Positions 13,349 through 22,793 of a stretch of DNA of 64,000 bases are shown here, in pieces. Position 1 is the stretch's first letter, and every line of letters begins with the position of its first letter. This DNA is from VRUE01 sp963695835. Its GTDB lineage: Bacteria > Actinomycetota > Thermoleophilia > Solirubrobacterales > 70-9. The stretch is from NCBI GenBank assembly GCA_963695835.1, contig CAVOHR010000001.1, forward strand, positions 248,001-312,000, written 5' to 3'. The translations under genes were made by a program, and so were the position numbers. The notes beneath the pieces were generated by a model, which saw nothing but the letters and a program-made list of their open reading frames with translations, was not told where the DNA came from and did not search any database.

Positions 13349-16174
13349 TCATCGGTGGCCCTTGTGGCCCTTCTTGTGCTTGCCCTTCTTGCAGCTGTTC
13401 TTGACCGCCGGCTTGGTGTCGTCGACCTTGCCGTTCTGGCCGGTCAGCTTCGCCTTGGCGCGGTTGGTCGACTTGCAGAGGTTGGTGCTGTTGACGATCA
13501 GGCCCTTCTTGCCGCCCTGCATTTCGAGGACGAACCTGGAGACCGGGGCGTCGGGGATCGATTCGAAGCTGGAGCGGATGCCGCCGTTAACGGAGTCGAT
13601 GCGGGCGGCGAGGTCGATGTCGACGAGGCCGTGCAGGGCCACCACCAGGTCGGGCAGGTTGTGGTTGGAGGAGCGCAGGAAGACGGGGCCTTCGAGCGCT
13701 TCGTCGAGCAGCGGGCTCCAGGCCCTGGCCTGGCCGTAGATCGCCCCCGCGGGGCAGCCGGCGCCGTTGCCGCCGCCTTCGGCGAACTGGACCCTGGTGC
13801 AGATCGTGCGGATGTGGGCCTGGTCGAGGAAGGCCGAATGGGGCAGGGTGACGGCGGCGCCTGCGAAGTTGGCGTCGCCTCCGCGCGGGGTGACCACCGC
13901 TTTGAGGGCGGGGTGGGCGCCGCGCTTGGTGCCGCCCTTGAGGTTGATCGCGAGCCTCGGCTTGAGGCCGAGCAGGGCGCAGTTGGCGGCCTGGAAGCGG
14001 GCGGAGAGGGAGACCGGGGAATCGTCGGCGGAGTTGAAGACGTCGAGGCCTCCTCCCCAAAGCTGCGCCCCGAACGCCTCCGGGTCGCAGCTGGTCGGGT
14101 TGAGGGTGAAGTCGGGGCGGTCGACGTAGACGCGGATGTCGCGCACCTTGAGCGGGATGCCGGCGAGGATGTGGGGGATCGGGTCCGAGTGGGAGCCGTC
14201 AACCTGGGCCTGGGCGGTTTCGGGGTCCAGGGCGAGCGCCTCCTGGGTGACGACGGTGCCGACGTCGAAGGGGCCGGCAACGGCGGGGACGATCGCGGCG
14301 ATCGAGAGCGGGGCGCCGTTGTAGGGGCCAGCCAGGTAGATCTTGCCGGGGACGTAGGTGAGGACCGAGCCGACTCCCGCCCCGGCGAGGACGTGGCCGA
14401 TCTCCGAGTTGGCGGGGCAGCTCGGGGAGGCGAGCTCTTCCTTGCCGGTCTTCGTCTTGGCGGCTGCTATCGCGGCGTCGGGGCACTGGCTGACCCCGGC
14501 CAGCTTTGCCAGCGCCCCCGGCGGCAGCGTGGTCGAGAACTTGGTCAGGTCCTGTTCGCCGTCTGAGCGGGTGAGGCGCATGTAGTAGGGGGAGTAGGAG
14601 CCGGCGTTGTTGTTGAGCGCGCCGGCGGTGAAGCCCGGGTGGAAGGGCGGGGCTCCGGCCGGCGGGCAGGGGCCGCCGTTGACCCCGCGGGTGATCTCGA
14701 AGGTGCTGGTCGTGGTGAGGACCTCGCCCGGTTTAGGGTTGTAGGGGTCTGAGGCCGACCAGGGGGTGAAGCGGGCGAGCGTCTCGTAGGTGCCGCAGCG
14801 CGGCGGCGTCACCAGCGGCGACCGCGCCCCTTCGCGGAAGTGCAGCTTGAAAGACGAGACCGGCAGCTGGGGGATGTCGTCGAAGGTCGTGATTAGCTGC
14901 CCGGTCGTCGGGTCGGGCTCCACCCTGCCCGCCAGCTTCACGATCACTCCCCGCTCGGGGATCTTCAAGACCAGGTATAGGGCGATCAGGGTGCCGGAAG
15001 GGTTGTCGTGGGGCTTGGCGATGTAGAGGGCGCCTTCGGCTGCTTCGTCCAGCAGCGGGCTCTTCGCCGTAGCGTTACCGATCTTCGACGTCTCCGGGCA
15101 ACCCTCGTTGGGAAGCGAGGTCGCCGTCTCGCGCGCGTAGTCGGCTTCCGAGCAAACACCCAGGCCCTCGGCCTGGGAGGGGTTGACCGTCACTCCCTCG
15201 GGCAGGGTGACTTCGGCGCGCTTCATGTGTGAATGTGCAAGTAGGTTGGGGTATTCGAGCCCCTCCTGGGGGAAGGTGAGCTCGACGTCAAGGCCCGCCG
15301 GCGTCTCGGCGGCGGAAGTGGTCGGCACCACCGACATCTCCGGCTCGAAGTCGAGTAGCCCGCAGCCGGTACCCGGCCCAAGCGGCGCGATCGCGGTGGA
15401 GGGCTGCTCGGGAAGCAGGTAGCTGGTAGCGGTGATCGTCACGTCACGCGCGACGCCGCAACGGGTCGGATTGGTCATGTAGGGGACGGGCGCGAGGGCG
15501 CTCGACCGCTTGCCGTTCGGCGTTTCCGGCACCCCGAAGCTGTGGGAGCCCTCGTAGGGGGTGAACCGTTCGGTGTCGTGGCTTTCGTCGGCCGGGACTC
15601 CCCAAATCCTCGTCTTGGTGGAGAGCAGCGGAACGAAGGTGCTGACCCCGTGGACCGAGGCGGTGGCGCCGTAGTCGCCGTCGGAGCGCAGATGGGTGTC
15701 GATGAAGATCGGGTAGACGTCGGCGAAGAAACCCAGGCGCGCCGGCTCCCCGTAGCGGGGTTTCATGTTGAAGACGGGCTGGACGACAACCAGCGACGTG
15801 TTGTTTTTTCTGATCACGACCTCGGTGACGCCGACCTGGGAGGCCTGCGGGCAACCGGCTTCGCTGGATTTGTCTTCGGTGTCGGTCGCGGTCAGCTGGG
15901 TGGAGCTGCACTTGGGGACGGCGCCCGGGTTGGCAAGCAGGCCGGGTGGGAGGGCGAAGTCGGTGTCGCGGGTCGCCGCGGGCAGGTTCTTGCCTTCTTC
16001 TTTTTCGGTCTTCAGCTCCAGTTCGAGGGCGAAGTCGGGGTGAGCGCCAGCCTGGGCGGTGGAGGTGGTGGCGATGGCGCTCTTGATCCCGTATTCGCTC
16101 GGGTCAGCCTGGGCGGCCGGGGTGAAGGCGACGGTGGCGAGCAGGCCGGCGAGGGCCGCGGTGAGGCGCTTCAT
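13349..16174 (-). CDS. Large secreted protein, second gene of the surface pair (copy 1)
   Basis: A 941-aa protein with a Sec signal peptide (TPAAQA near residue 22). The body contains repeated beta-rich modules with LPPGLLANPGAVPKCS-type motifs, paired cysteines such as SSEAGCPQASQVG and LASPSCPANSEIG, VPAVAGPFDVGTVV and RDIRVYVDRPDFTLNPTSC. It ends with PDAPVSRFVLEMQGGKKGLI, NSTNLC and a tail rich in Lys, His and Gly. It overlaps the upstream gene by ATGA. A paralogue, 34480-37872, occupies the same position in a second operon. I do not recognise a named domain; extracellular structural or wall-bound function is inferred. Confidence 0.75.
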   Translation of the reverse strand: MKRLTAALAGLLATVAFTPAAQADPSEYGIKSAIATTSTAQAGAHPDFALELELKTEKEEGKNLPAATRDTDFALPPGLLANPGAVPKCSSTQLTATDTEDKSSEAGCPQASQVGVTEVVIRKNNTSLVVVQPVFNMKPRYGEPARLGFFADVYPIFIDTHLRSDGDYGATASVHGVSTFVPLLSTKTRIWGVPADESHDTERFTPYEGSHSFGVPETPNGKRSSALAPVPYMTNPTRCGVARDVTITATSYLLPEQPSTAIAPLGPGTGCGLLDFEPEMSVVPTTSAAETPAGLDVELTFPQEGLEYPNLLAHSHMKRAEVTLPEGVTVNPSQAEGLGVCSEADYARETATSLPNEGCPETSKIGNATAKSPLLDEAAEGALYIAKPHDNPSGTLIALYLVLKIPERGVIVKLAGRVEPDPTTGQLITTFDDIPQLPVSSFKLHFREGARSPLVTPPRCGTYETLARFTPWSASDPYNPKPGEVLTTTSTFEITRGVNGGPCPPAGAPPFHPGFTAGALNNNAGSYSPYYMRLTRSDGEQDLTKFSTTLPPGALAKLAGVSQCPDAAIAAAKTKTGKEELASPSCPANSEIGHVLAGAGVGSVLTYVPGKIYLAGPYNGAPLSIAAIVPAVAGPFDVGTVVTQEALALDPETAQAQVDGSHSDPIPHILAGIPLKVRDIRVYVDRPDFTLNPTSCDPEAFGAQLWGGGLDVFNSADDSPVSLSARFQAANCALLGLKPRLAINLKGGTKRGAHPALKAVVTPRGGDANFAGAAVTLPHSAFLDQAHIRTICTRVQFAEGGGNGAGCPAGAIYGQARAWSPLLDEALEGPVFLRSSNHNLPDLVVALHGLVDIDLAARIDSVNGGIRSSFESIPDAPVSRFVLEMQGGKKGLIVNSTNLCKSTNRAKAKLTGQNGKVDDTKPAVKNSCKKGKHKKGHKGHR

Positions 16175-19100
16175 CGGTGTGCCCTCCGGTTGGCGTGGGT
16201 TCGGTCGGTTTTGCGCTGGCGCTTGTGCTTCCCGGCAGGGCGCTTGACGCAGCGGGTCCTGCCGCCCCGGCGGACCTTGCGCTTACCCTTGGGGCAGCGG
16301 TCCTTGGTAGCGGGACTCGGGTTGCCCGGCCCGGTGAAGCTCGAGCTGGCCGGGGTCGGGTCGTCGGGGGCGACCACGGCGGGCTGGCAGGCTTCGCCCA
16401 GGCACTCGCCCGGCGGCCAAGGCTGCGGCGGGAAGCCGCCGCCGACGCGAGCGTCATAGATTGAAGGGGTGCCATCACGGTCCTCGGGAACGAGCAAGTC
16501 CTGGCTCTCGAAGAAGACGCTGGAGCCATCGGCGCTGATCGCGTAGAGGTAGTCATCACCGGCGCTTCGCCCGGAGGAGATCAGGAAGATGCAGCCACCG
16601 GGGCGATCGCAGCCGGGCGTTCCCTGCGCCTTCCACTGATAGACGTCGATCTTGCCGTCGATGTCGCCGAGCGCGAGCGGGTCGGCACTCTCGAAGAAAA
16701 CCGCCTGCCCGTCGGGGGTGAGGTTGGGGACTTGGGCGAGCGCGATCAGCGGTGGCAGGGATTTGTACTGACCGCCGGAGCCCGACTGCAGTCGGGCGTC
16801 GGAGACGCCGGGGGCGCCGGTCGGGTTGCAGGAGACGCAGACGAGGCTCTCACCCGCGGCGTCGTAGCGGTAGATCTCCGCGTGCCCGGCCGATTCGTAG
16901 GGGGTGAGGCCGGCGTTCGACTCGAAGACGAGGACCGAGCCGTCCGGGGTGGTGCGCGAGGGGTCGGCGCCTGGGCCCCCGATTTGCGATAGGACCCTGC
17001 GGGCGTCGGTGCCCTGAACCCAAAGGCCGAGCCCATCGATGACGCTGCCGGTTGAGACGAATTCGGCCTGTTCGCCGATGACATCGCGTTCGCTGACCGT
17101 GGCGATGAAACGCACCGCCGCGGCGTCCCAGGCGTAGAGGTTGTGGGCGCCTGCTTCGCCCTCGGCGCCGTCGAGCTGTTTGGGCGATACGAAGTAGACG
17201 TGGGAGCCGTCGGCGGAGACGTTGACCACCATCGATTCTTCGCCGGAGCCGATCTGGATCGGCTCGTGGGACTTATCAGGGCCCGCGCAGGGGCCAGAGG
17301 CGATGTCGCAGGCGAAGATCTCGCCCTGGGGGATCTCAGTCCCCACCAGCAGCGGTTCGGAGGGATTGGGAGCCAGGTAGAAGACGTGCCCGCCATCGCG
17401 AGAGATGGCGGCAAAGACCGAGTCGCCGCCGGCGACCTGCACCGTTTCGGCATTGTGCAGGCGCGCGTAGAGGGTTCCATTCAGCTTGAAGGCGATCGCT
17501 TCCCCGTCGGCGGAAACGCCCTGGAAAGAGGCGTCTTCTTCCGCCGCGGGGGTGACCTCGCCGGGGAGGAGCGAGACGACGTGGGTGGGGCCGTCGGGAG
17601 TGCGGTCGTAGATCGCGACGGTCCCCGTCGGGGGGGCGTTCGGCTCCAGCTGCTGGGGGGTTGAATTGACGGTGTGGTTTGTGGTGAAGACGATGTGGGA
17701 CGCACCCGGTGTGATCCACTTACCGACCGCACCCGGGTCGGCGCCGAGGCTGCCCAGACCGATCGGCTCGAAGCTACCGTCCGGACCGCGCAGGTAGTGC
17801 GCTCCCTGCCGGACCGGGTCGGCGAGGCTGCCGTTCCTGCCCTCCACCTTCCAGAACGAGTAGCCGTGGTCGGCGGAGATCCCGCCGGAGCGCGGTACTT
17901 CCGCCTGCGCGGCCGAGAGGCCGGTGAACTGGCTCTGCCAGCCGCCCGGCCCGCGCACCGCCCGGAAGATGTCGTGGTAGCCGCCGCCGCCCAAGCCCGG
18001 CAGGGAGCCGCCGTCGATCCCGAAGACGACGCTTTCGCCGTCGGGGGAGGCGAACGGGGTGTCGAAGGCGTCGTCCGGGTTGCGAGAGGCGAGTTCGCCC
18101 ATCGACGGGATGCGGCCGTTGGTGTCGGGGGGCGTGACCAGCTCGTAGGCACGACCGTCGGGCAGACCCTCTTCGGGCGGATAGGTGGCGAAGGCGGCGT
18201 CCTCGCCCTCTTCGCAGGGTTTGCCTTCACCCGCGGTGGGGCCGGCGAGGCATTCTTCGTTGTCGGCGACGAGGCGGAAGCGGTAAGCGGTGCCTGCTTC
18301 GAGCCCGGCGATCGGCTCCGAAACGGCAAGGAAGGAACCGCCTTCGCCAGCGTCGGCGTCGGGCGCGGGGACGCTGGTAGCGCCTTCGTAACCGTGGGCT
18401 TTGAAGGCGGCCTGGGTGGTGTATTCGAAGCGATATGAGGTGGGCACAGAGCCTGGGTTGACTTCGGCCCGCAGCACCGCTTCGGCTTCGGTGATCTCCG
18501 TCGCCACCTGGCCATCGATGGCCGGGGCTTCGCCGACCTTCGGCGCGAAGGCGTAGAGGCGGGAGTTGGCGGCGCTGGAGCCGGAGGTGACGAAGACGTG
18601 GCCCGCGTTGGGGCTGTCGTAGGCTTCGTCGAGCCTGCACGGTTCGCTCAGTTCGGAGCCTTTGCGGCAGGGTCCGTCGACGGCGAGGCCGCGAATGCCG
18701 GTCCCGCCCCCCACCAGTGGCTTTTCGAGTTCGCCGATGTAGTGCCCGGCTGCATCGAGCTGTTCGATCGCGTTTGTGTCTTGATCTCTGACAAGGTAGG
18801 GGTCTCCGCTGGCTTGGTCGAGAGCGATCCCGACCGCATTGTTCGCGAACCAGCCGAAGTTTCCGGCGGGCGTGTCGGCGCCGTCGTAAGCGGCTTTCAA
18901 GTGGCCGTCGGTGCTGTCGAGGACGAACACTCGCTGGTTGGCTGGATCGCTGTATTCGGCATAGAGCTGTGAAGTTGCCCCCGGCGCATAGATATCGTGG
19001 TTCCTGCCGAGCACGGCGATGCCATAGAAGGTGTATCCCAGATCCGTGCCGATACTCCCCGTGATCAGTGCAGAGCCGTCGGTGGCGGAGTCGAACTCCG

Positions 19101-19752
19101 CGATCTTGCACCTCAGGTTGACCCAGAGGCGATCATTGGAGGGGTCGATGGCAATCGCCCGGGGATACGCCGCGCAGAGGTTAGAGCCTTCGATATCCCC
19201 TTCTCCAACGACGCGAATGCGAGGGCCGTACTCACTCCCAGGTATCGGCGGGTAGGTTTTGGGTTCGAAGAGCGCCACATCCTTGCCGGCGTACTCCAAC
19301 ACGTAGACGTTGCCTTCGGAGTCGACCGCCAGGTCGCAGGGCTGTTTTTCGTCTTTGATCTCGCTGAGGTACTTGCCTTCGGGGTCGAAGACGTCGATCC
19401 GCCCGCCGGTGCCGGTGCCGGTTTTGCCGAGCGCGGCGCTGGCGACGTAGATGTCGCCGTGCGGATCTGTGGCGACGCCACAGGGGTTGTCGAATTTTTT
19501 CGGCGGGTGATCGACGCCAACGGTGCCCGGGCAGAGGCCGGGGTCGGGGACTTCGTCGAGGGCGGAGGTGCTGCAGTCGCCGGTCAGCGAGAGCACCGGG
19601 TCGAAGACGTGTCCGGTGGTGGCGTAGGCCGGGGAGGCGGCGAGGGCGAAGGTCGCGCAGAGGGCGAGGAGGGCCGCGGCGATCGCGCCCTGGCGCCTGC
19701 TGCCCCTGCCCGAACCCGGCCCTGCTGAGAATGTCTTTGCGGTGTCCCTCAT
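16171..19752 (-). CDS. Large secreted propeller/fibronectin protein, first gene of the surface pair (copy 1)
   Basis: A 1193-aa protein. After a long N-terminal region (MRDTAKTFSAGPGSGRGSRR) comes a signal peptide ending ASPAYA. Residues about 50-415 form an NHL/SMP-30-like propeller (NPCGVATDPHGDIYVASAA, LAVDSEGNVYVLEYAGKDVA). A fibronectin-III-like domain follows (about 420-515) and then a second TolB/WD40-like propeller beginning GLPDGRAYELVTPP (about 535-1120). The C-terminus is a basic tail with RRGGRTRCVKRPAGKHKRQR. The stop overlaps the start of the 13349-16174 gene (ATGA). The first 1.2 kb is almost identical to the gene at 20017. Function is unknown. Confidence 0.75.
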   Translation of the reverse strand: MRDTAKTFSAGPGSGRGSRRQGAIAAALLALCATFALAASPAYATTGHVFDPVLSLTGDCSTSALDEVPDPGLCPGTVGVDHPPKKFDNPCGVATDPHGDIYVASAALGKTGTGTGGRIDVFDPEGKYLSEIKDEKQPCDLAVDSEGNVYVLEYAGKDVALFEPKTYPPIPGSEYGPRIRVVGEGDIEGSNLCAAYPRAIAIDPSNDRLWVNLRCKIAEFDSATDGSALITGSIGTDLGYTFYGIAVLGRNHDIYAPGATSQLYAEYSDPANQRVFVLDSTDGHLKAAYDGADTPAGNFGWFANNAVGIALDQASGDPYLVRDQDTNAIEQLDAAGHYIGELEKPLVGGGTGIRGLAVDGPCRKGSELSEPCRLDEAYDSPNAGHVFVTSGSSAANSRLYAFAPKVGEAPAIDGQVATEITEAEAVLRAEVNPGSVPTSYRFEYTTQAAFKAHGYEGATSVPAPDADAGEGGSFLAVSEPIAGLEAGTAYRFRLVADNEECLAGPTAGEGKPCEEGEDAAFATYPPEEGLPDGRAYELVTPPDTNGRIPSMGELASRNPDDAFDTPFASPDGESVVFGIDGGSLPGLGGGGYHDIFRAVRGPGGWQSQFTGLSAAQAEVPRSGGISADHGYSFWKVEGRNGSLADPVRQGAHYLRGPDGSFEPIGLGSLGADPGAVGKWITPGASHIVFTTNHTVNSTPQQLEPNAPPTGTVAIYDRTPDGPTHVVSLLPGEVTPAAEEDASFQGVSADGEAIAFKLNGTLYARLHNAETVQVAGGDSVFAAISRDGGHVFYLAPNPSEPLLVGTEIPQGEIFACDIASGPCAGPDKSHEPIQIGSGEESMVVNVSADGSHVYFVSPKQLDGAEGEAGAHNLYAWDAAAVRFIATVSERDVIGEQAEFVSTGSVIDGLGLWVQGTDARRVLSQIGGPGADPSRTTPDGSVLVFESNAGLTPYESAGHAEIYRYDAAGESLVCVSCNPTGAPGVSDARLQSGSGGQYKSLPPLIALAQVPNLTPDGQAVFFESADPLALGDIDGKIDVYQWKAQGTPGCDRPGGCIFLISSGRSAGDDYLYAISADGSSVFFESQDLLVPEDRDGTPSIYDARVGGGFPPQPWPPGECLGEACQPAVVAPDDPTPASSSFTGPGNPSPATKDRCPKGKRKVRRGGRTRCVKRPAGKHKRQRKTDRTHANRRAHR

Positions 19753-19799
19753 GTCCCGTTCTCTCTCTCCTGCCGGTCCCTCTTCCGGCTCGCTGCCTT
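18541..19799 (-). repeat. 1259-bp duplication, copy 1 (5' end of propeller gene plus leader)
   Basis: This stretch recurs at 21313-22571 with a constant offset of 2772 bp. It covers the first 404 codons and 47 bp of leader. The only difference I found is two adjacent bases in one codon (Asp GAT against Gly GGC, near 18786). Both ends are sharp. Confidence 0.85.
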
Positions 19800-19930
19800 C
19801 CCTAGGTGTGCGAGCCCCCTGGCTGGGCCGGTCTGGTCTGTTCTTTCTCCCCGCGCCCGCTTCCTGGCCTGCGGCCCTTCTGTGCTTCTCACTCAGTCCT
19901 GCAGTCGCGCGCCCTCCTTGGTTGTGACCG

Positions 19931-19968
19931 CTGCCGCGGGGGGATCTAGGCAGATCCCCCCGCGGCAG
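19931..19968 (-). terminator. Hairpin terminator of the 20017-22524 gene
   Basis: A perfect 17-bp stem (CTGCCGCGGGGGGATCT and its complement) with a 4-nt loop lies 48 bp behind the stop codon. No T-tract follows, so it may act as an RNA-stabilising or Rho-assisted hairpin. Closely related stems follow two other surface genes. Confidence 0.7.
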
Positions 19969-20016
19969 TCAGCTCAGGGTTCTTCTCTCAGGTTGTCTTG
20001 GTCTTCGTTGCCTCGT

Positions 20017-22524
20017 CTATTTGAATTCCGCCGTGACCGACTGGGTGCCGGCGATGGCCGGCATTTTGCAGGGGTTGGTCAGGCCCGCACAGGTCCCGCC
20101 GCCGCCGCTCCAGCCGCCGAAGGACGAGCCTTTGCCCAGCGCCACCGAGGCGGTGAGTTCGACTTCTTTGCCTTCTTCAAACGACGAGGTCTGCGTGGAG
20201 CAGGTCAGCCCGCAGTTGATCGAGGCCGGGGTGCTTTTCACCGTGCCCTGGCCGCCGCCGGTCTTGTTGACCGTGAGGCTGAATTTGGGGATCGCGGTGA
20301 ATTTGGCTTCGGCCGCTTGGTCTTCGCCCATCGTCACTTCGCAGGCACCGGAGCCCGAGCAGGCACCGGTCCATTCGGTGAAGGTGGAGCCGACCGAGGC
20401 AGTCGGTTTGAGGGTGACTTTGGTGCCTTCTTTGAAGGCCGCGGTGGTCGTGGTGCAGGCCGGGGCGCAACTGATCCCGGCCGGGGAGCTGGACACCTTG
20501 CCCATGCCCGTGCCCGCGGCCTTTGAGAACGTGAGGGCATAGGTCTTGGCGAAGGTGGCTTTGACCGTCTTGGCTTTGCTCATCATGACTTTGCACTTGC
20601 GGCCTTCGACGCCGCCTGTGTCGCAGCCCTTCCAGCTGAGGAAGGTGTATTCGGGGGCTGCGGTGGCAGTGAGGGTGATCAGGGCGCCTTCGTCGAATTC
20701 GGCCGAGCAGAAGGGGGCGCAGCTGATCCCAGCCGGTTCGCTCGTCACGGTGCCGGTGCCTTCGGTGGTGACGGTGAGGGGGACGGTGTTGACGAAACTG
20801 GCGACGACGCCTTCGTCGCCGTTCAGTTCGACTTCGCAAGTCGTGGCGGTGGATTCGTCGCACTGGAGCGTTCCCCAACCGGCGAACCGGCTCTGGGCGC
20901 CGGGAGTCTCGGTGAGGAGGACATGGGCGCCTTCTTCGTATTCGCCTTCGCAGGAGGGGCCGCCGGCTGAGGTGCAGCCGGAGATCGTGCCTTCTGAGGC
21001 GCTGACCGAGCCGTTCCCGGTGAGGGTGAGGGTGAGGGTGTGGAAGGCGACTTCGGCGAATTCAGCCGTGACTTCTTTGGCTTCGCTCATCGTCACTTCG
21101 CAGGCGCCTGCACCCGAGCAACCGCCTCCCGACCAGCCAGCGAAGGTCGAGCCCTCGTCCGCGGTGGCGGTGAGTGTGACTTCCGTCCCTTCTTCGTATT
21201 CGGCGGTGCATTCGACGGCGCAGTTGATCCCGGCTGGTTCGCTGGTCACCGTGCCCGAGCCGGTGCCGGCCCTTGCAACCGTGAGGGGAAATTCGGGCAG
21301 GCTGGTGATCACCGGCGCGAAGGCGTAGAGGCGGGAGTTGGCGGCGCTGGAGCCGGAGGTGACGAAGACGTGGCCCGCGTTGGGGCTGTCGTAGGCTTCG
21401 TCGAGCCTGCACGGTTCGCTCAGTTCGGAGCCTTTGCGGCAGGGTCCGTCGACGGCGAGGCCGCGAATGCCGGTCCCGCCCCCCACCAGTGGCTTTTCGA
21501 GTTCGCCGATGTAGTGCCCGGCTGCATCGAGCTGTTCGATCGCGTTTGTGTCTTGGCCTCTGACAAGGTAGGGGTCTCCGCTGGCTTGGTCGAGAGCGAT
21601 CCCGACCGCATTGTTCGCGAACCAGCCGAAGTTTCCGGCGGGCGTGTCGGCGCCGTCGTAAGCGGCTTTCAAGTGGCCGTCGGTGCTGTCGAGGACGAAC
21701 ACTCGCTGGTTGGCTGGATCGCTGTATTCGGCATAGAGCTGTGAAGTTGCCCCCGGCGCATAGATATCGTGGTTCCTGCCGAGCACGGCGATGCCATAGA
21801 AGGTGTATCCCAGATCCGTGCCGATACTCCCCGTGATCAGTGCAGAGCCGTCGGTGGCGGAGTCGAACTCCGCGATCTTGCACCTCAGGTTGACCCAGAG
21901 GCGATCATTGGAGGGGTCGATGGCAATCGCCCGGGGATACGCCGCGCAGAGGTTAGAGCCTTCGATATCCCCTTCTCCAACGACGCGAATGCGAGGGCCG
22001 TACTCACTCCCAGGTATCGGCGGGTAGGTTTTGGGTTCGAAGAGCGCCACATCCTTGCCGGCGTACTCCAACACGTAGACGTTGCCTTCGGAGTCGACCG
22101 CCAGGTCGCAGGGCTGTTTTTCGTCTTTGATCTCGCTGAGGTACTTGCCTTCGGGGTCGAAGACGTCGATCCGCCCGCCGGTGCCGGTGCCGGTTTTGCC
22201 GAGCGCGGCGCTGGCGACGTAGATGTCGCCGTGCGGATCTGTGGCGACGCCACAGGGGTTGTCGAATTTTTTCGGCGGGTGATCGACGCCAACGGTGCCC
22301 GGGCAGAGGCCGGGGTCGGGGACTTCGTCGAGGGCGGAGGTGCTGCAGTCGCCGGTCAGCGAGAGCACCGGGTCGAAGACGTGTCCGGTGGTGGCGTAGG
22401 CCGGGGAGGCGGCGAGGGCGAAGGTCGCGCAGAGGGCGAGGAGGGCCGCGGCGATCGCGCCCTGGCGCCTGCTGCCCCTGCCCGAACCCGGCCCTGCTGA
22501 GAATGTCTTTGCGGTGTCCCTCAT
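20017..22524 (-). CDS. Secreted protein: propeller head joined to InlB-type repeats
   Basis: An 835-aa protein. Residues 1-404 are the same as in the 16171-19752 protein apart from one Asp/Gly change: signal peptide and NHL-like propeller. At SRLYAFAP the sequence switches to five InlB-type repeats (FPLTVARAGTGSGTVTSEPA; TFAGWSGGGCSGAGACEVTM; a closing VTAEFK). The last repeat nearly matches the end of the 22794-24023 protein. It lacks the second propeller and the basic tail. It appears to be a chimera made by copying one gene's head onto another gene's repeat tail. It has its own leader and hairpin. Confidence 0.8.
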   Translation of the reverse strand: MRDTAKTFSAGPGSGRGSRRQGAIAAALLALCATFALAASPAYATTGHVFDPVLSLTGDCSTSALDEVPDPGLCPGTVGVDHPPKKFDNPCGVATDPHGDIYVASAALGKTGTGTGGRIDVFDPEGKYLSEIKDEKQPCDLAVDSEGNVYVLEYAGKDVALFEPKTYPPIPGSEYGPRIRVVGEGDIEGSNLCAAYPRAIAIDPSNDRLWVNLRCKIAEFDSATDGSALITGSIGTDLGYTFYGIAVLGRNHDIYAPGATSQLYAEYSDPANQRVFVLDSTDGHLKAAYDGADTPAGNFGWFANNAVGIALDQASGDPYLVRGQDTNAIEQLDAAGHYIGELEKPLVGGGTGIRGLAVDGPCRKGSELSEPCRLDEAYDSPNAGHVFVTSGSSAANSRLYAFAPVITSLPEFPLTVARAGTGSGTVTSEPAGINCAVECTAEYEEGTEVTLTATADEGSTFAGWSGGGCSGAGACEVTMSEAKEVTAEFAEVAFHTLTLTLTGNGSVSASEGTISGCTSAGGPSCEGEYEEGAHVLLTETPGAQSRFAGWGTLQCDESTATTCEVELNGDEGVVASFVNTVPLTVTTEGTGTVTSEPAGISCAPFCSAEFDEGALITLTATAAPEYTFLSWKGCDTGGVEGRKCKVMMSKAKTVKATFAKTYALTFSKAAGTGMGKVSSSPAGISCAPACTTTTAAFKEGTKVTLKPTASVGSTFTEWTGACSGSGACEVTMGEDQAAEAKFTAIPKFSLTVNKTGGGQGTVKSTPASINCGLTCSTQTSSFEEGKEVELTASVALGKGSSFGGWSGGGGTCAGLTNPCKMPAIAGTQSVTAEFK

Positions 22525-22571
22525 GTCCCGTTCTCTCTCTCCTGCCGGTCCCTCTTCCGGCTCGCTGCCTT
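21313..22571 (-). repeat. 1259-bp duplication, copy 2
   Basis: The partner of 18541-19799. The join to InlB repeats lies at 21312/21313 inside the coding frame, and the other border lies in the leader 47 bp before the ATG. Confidence 0.85.
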
Positions 22572-22709
22572 GGTGTGCGAGCCCTTCGGTAGAAGGCCGG
22601 TCTGTTCTCGTTGTCCCTGCGCCCGCTCCCTGGCGGGCCTGATTGCTGCCTTGCGCTGCTTTGCCTTTGTGCTGCGTTCACTGCGTCATGCCCCTTTGTC
22701 GAGACCTCC

Positions 22710-22742
22710 GCCGCGGGGGGATCTGCTCGATCCCCCCGCGGC
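22710..22742 (-). terminator. Hairpin terminator of the 22794-24023 gene
   Basis: A perfect 14-bp stem (GCCGCGGGGGGATC) with a 5-nt loop, 51 bp behind the stop. Its sequence is related to the hairpins at 19931 and 43094. Confidence 0.7.
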
Positions 22743-22793
22743 CCTTGAGGTCAGGGCACTTCTTTGCTCTTGCTCTTTGTCTGCGTTACCTCG

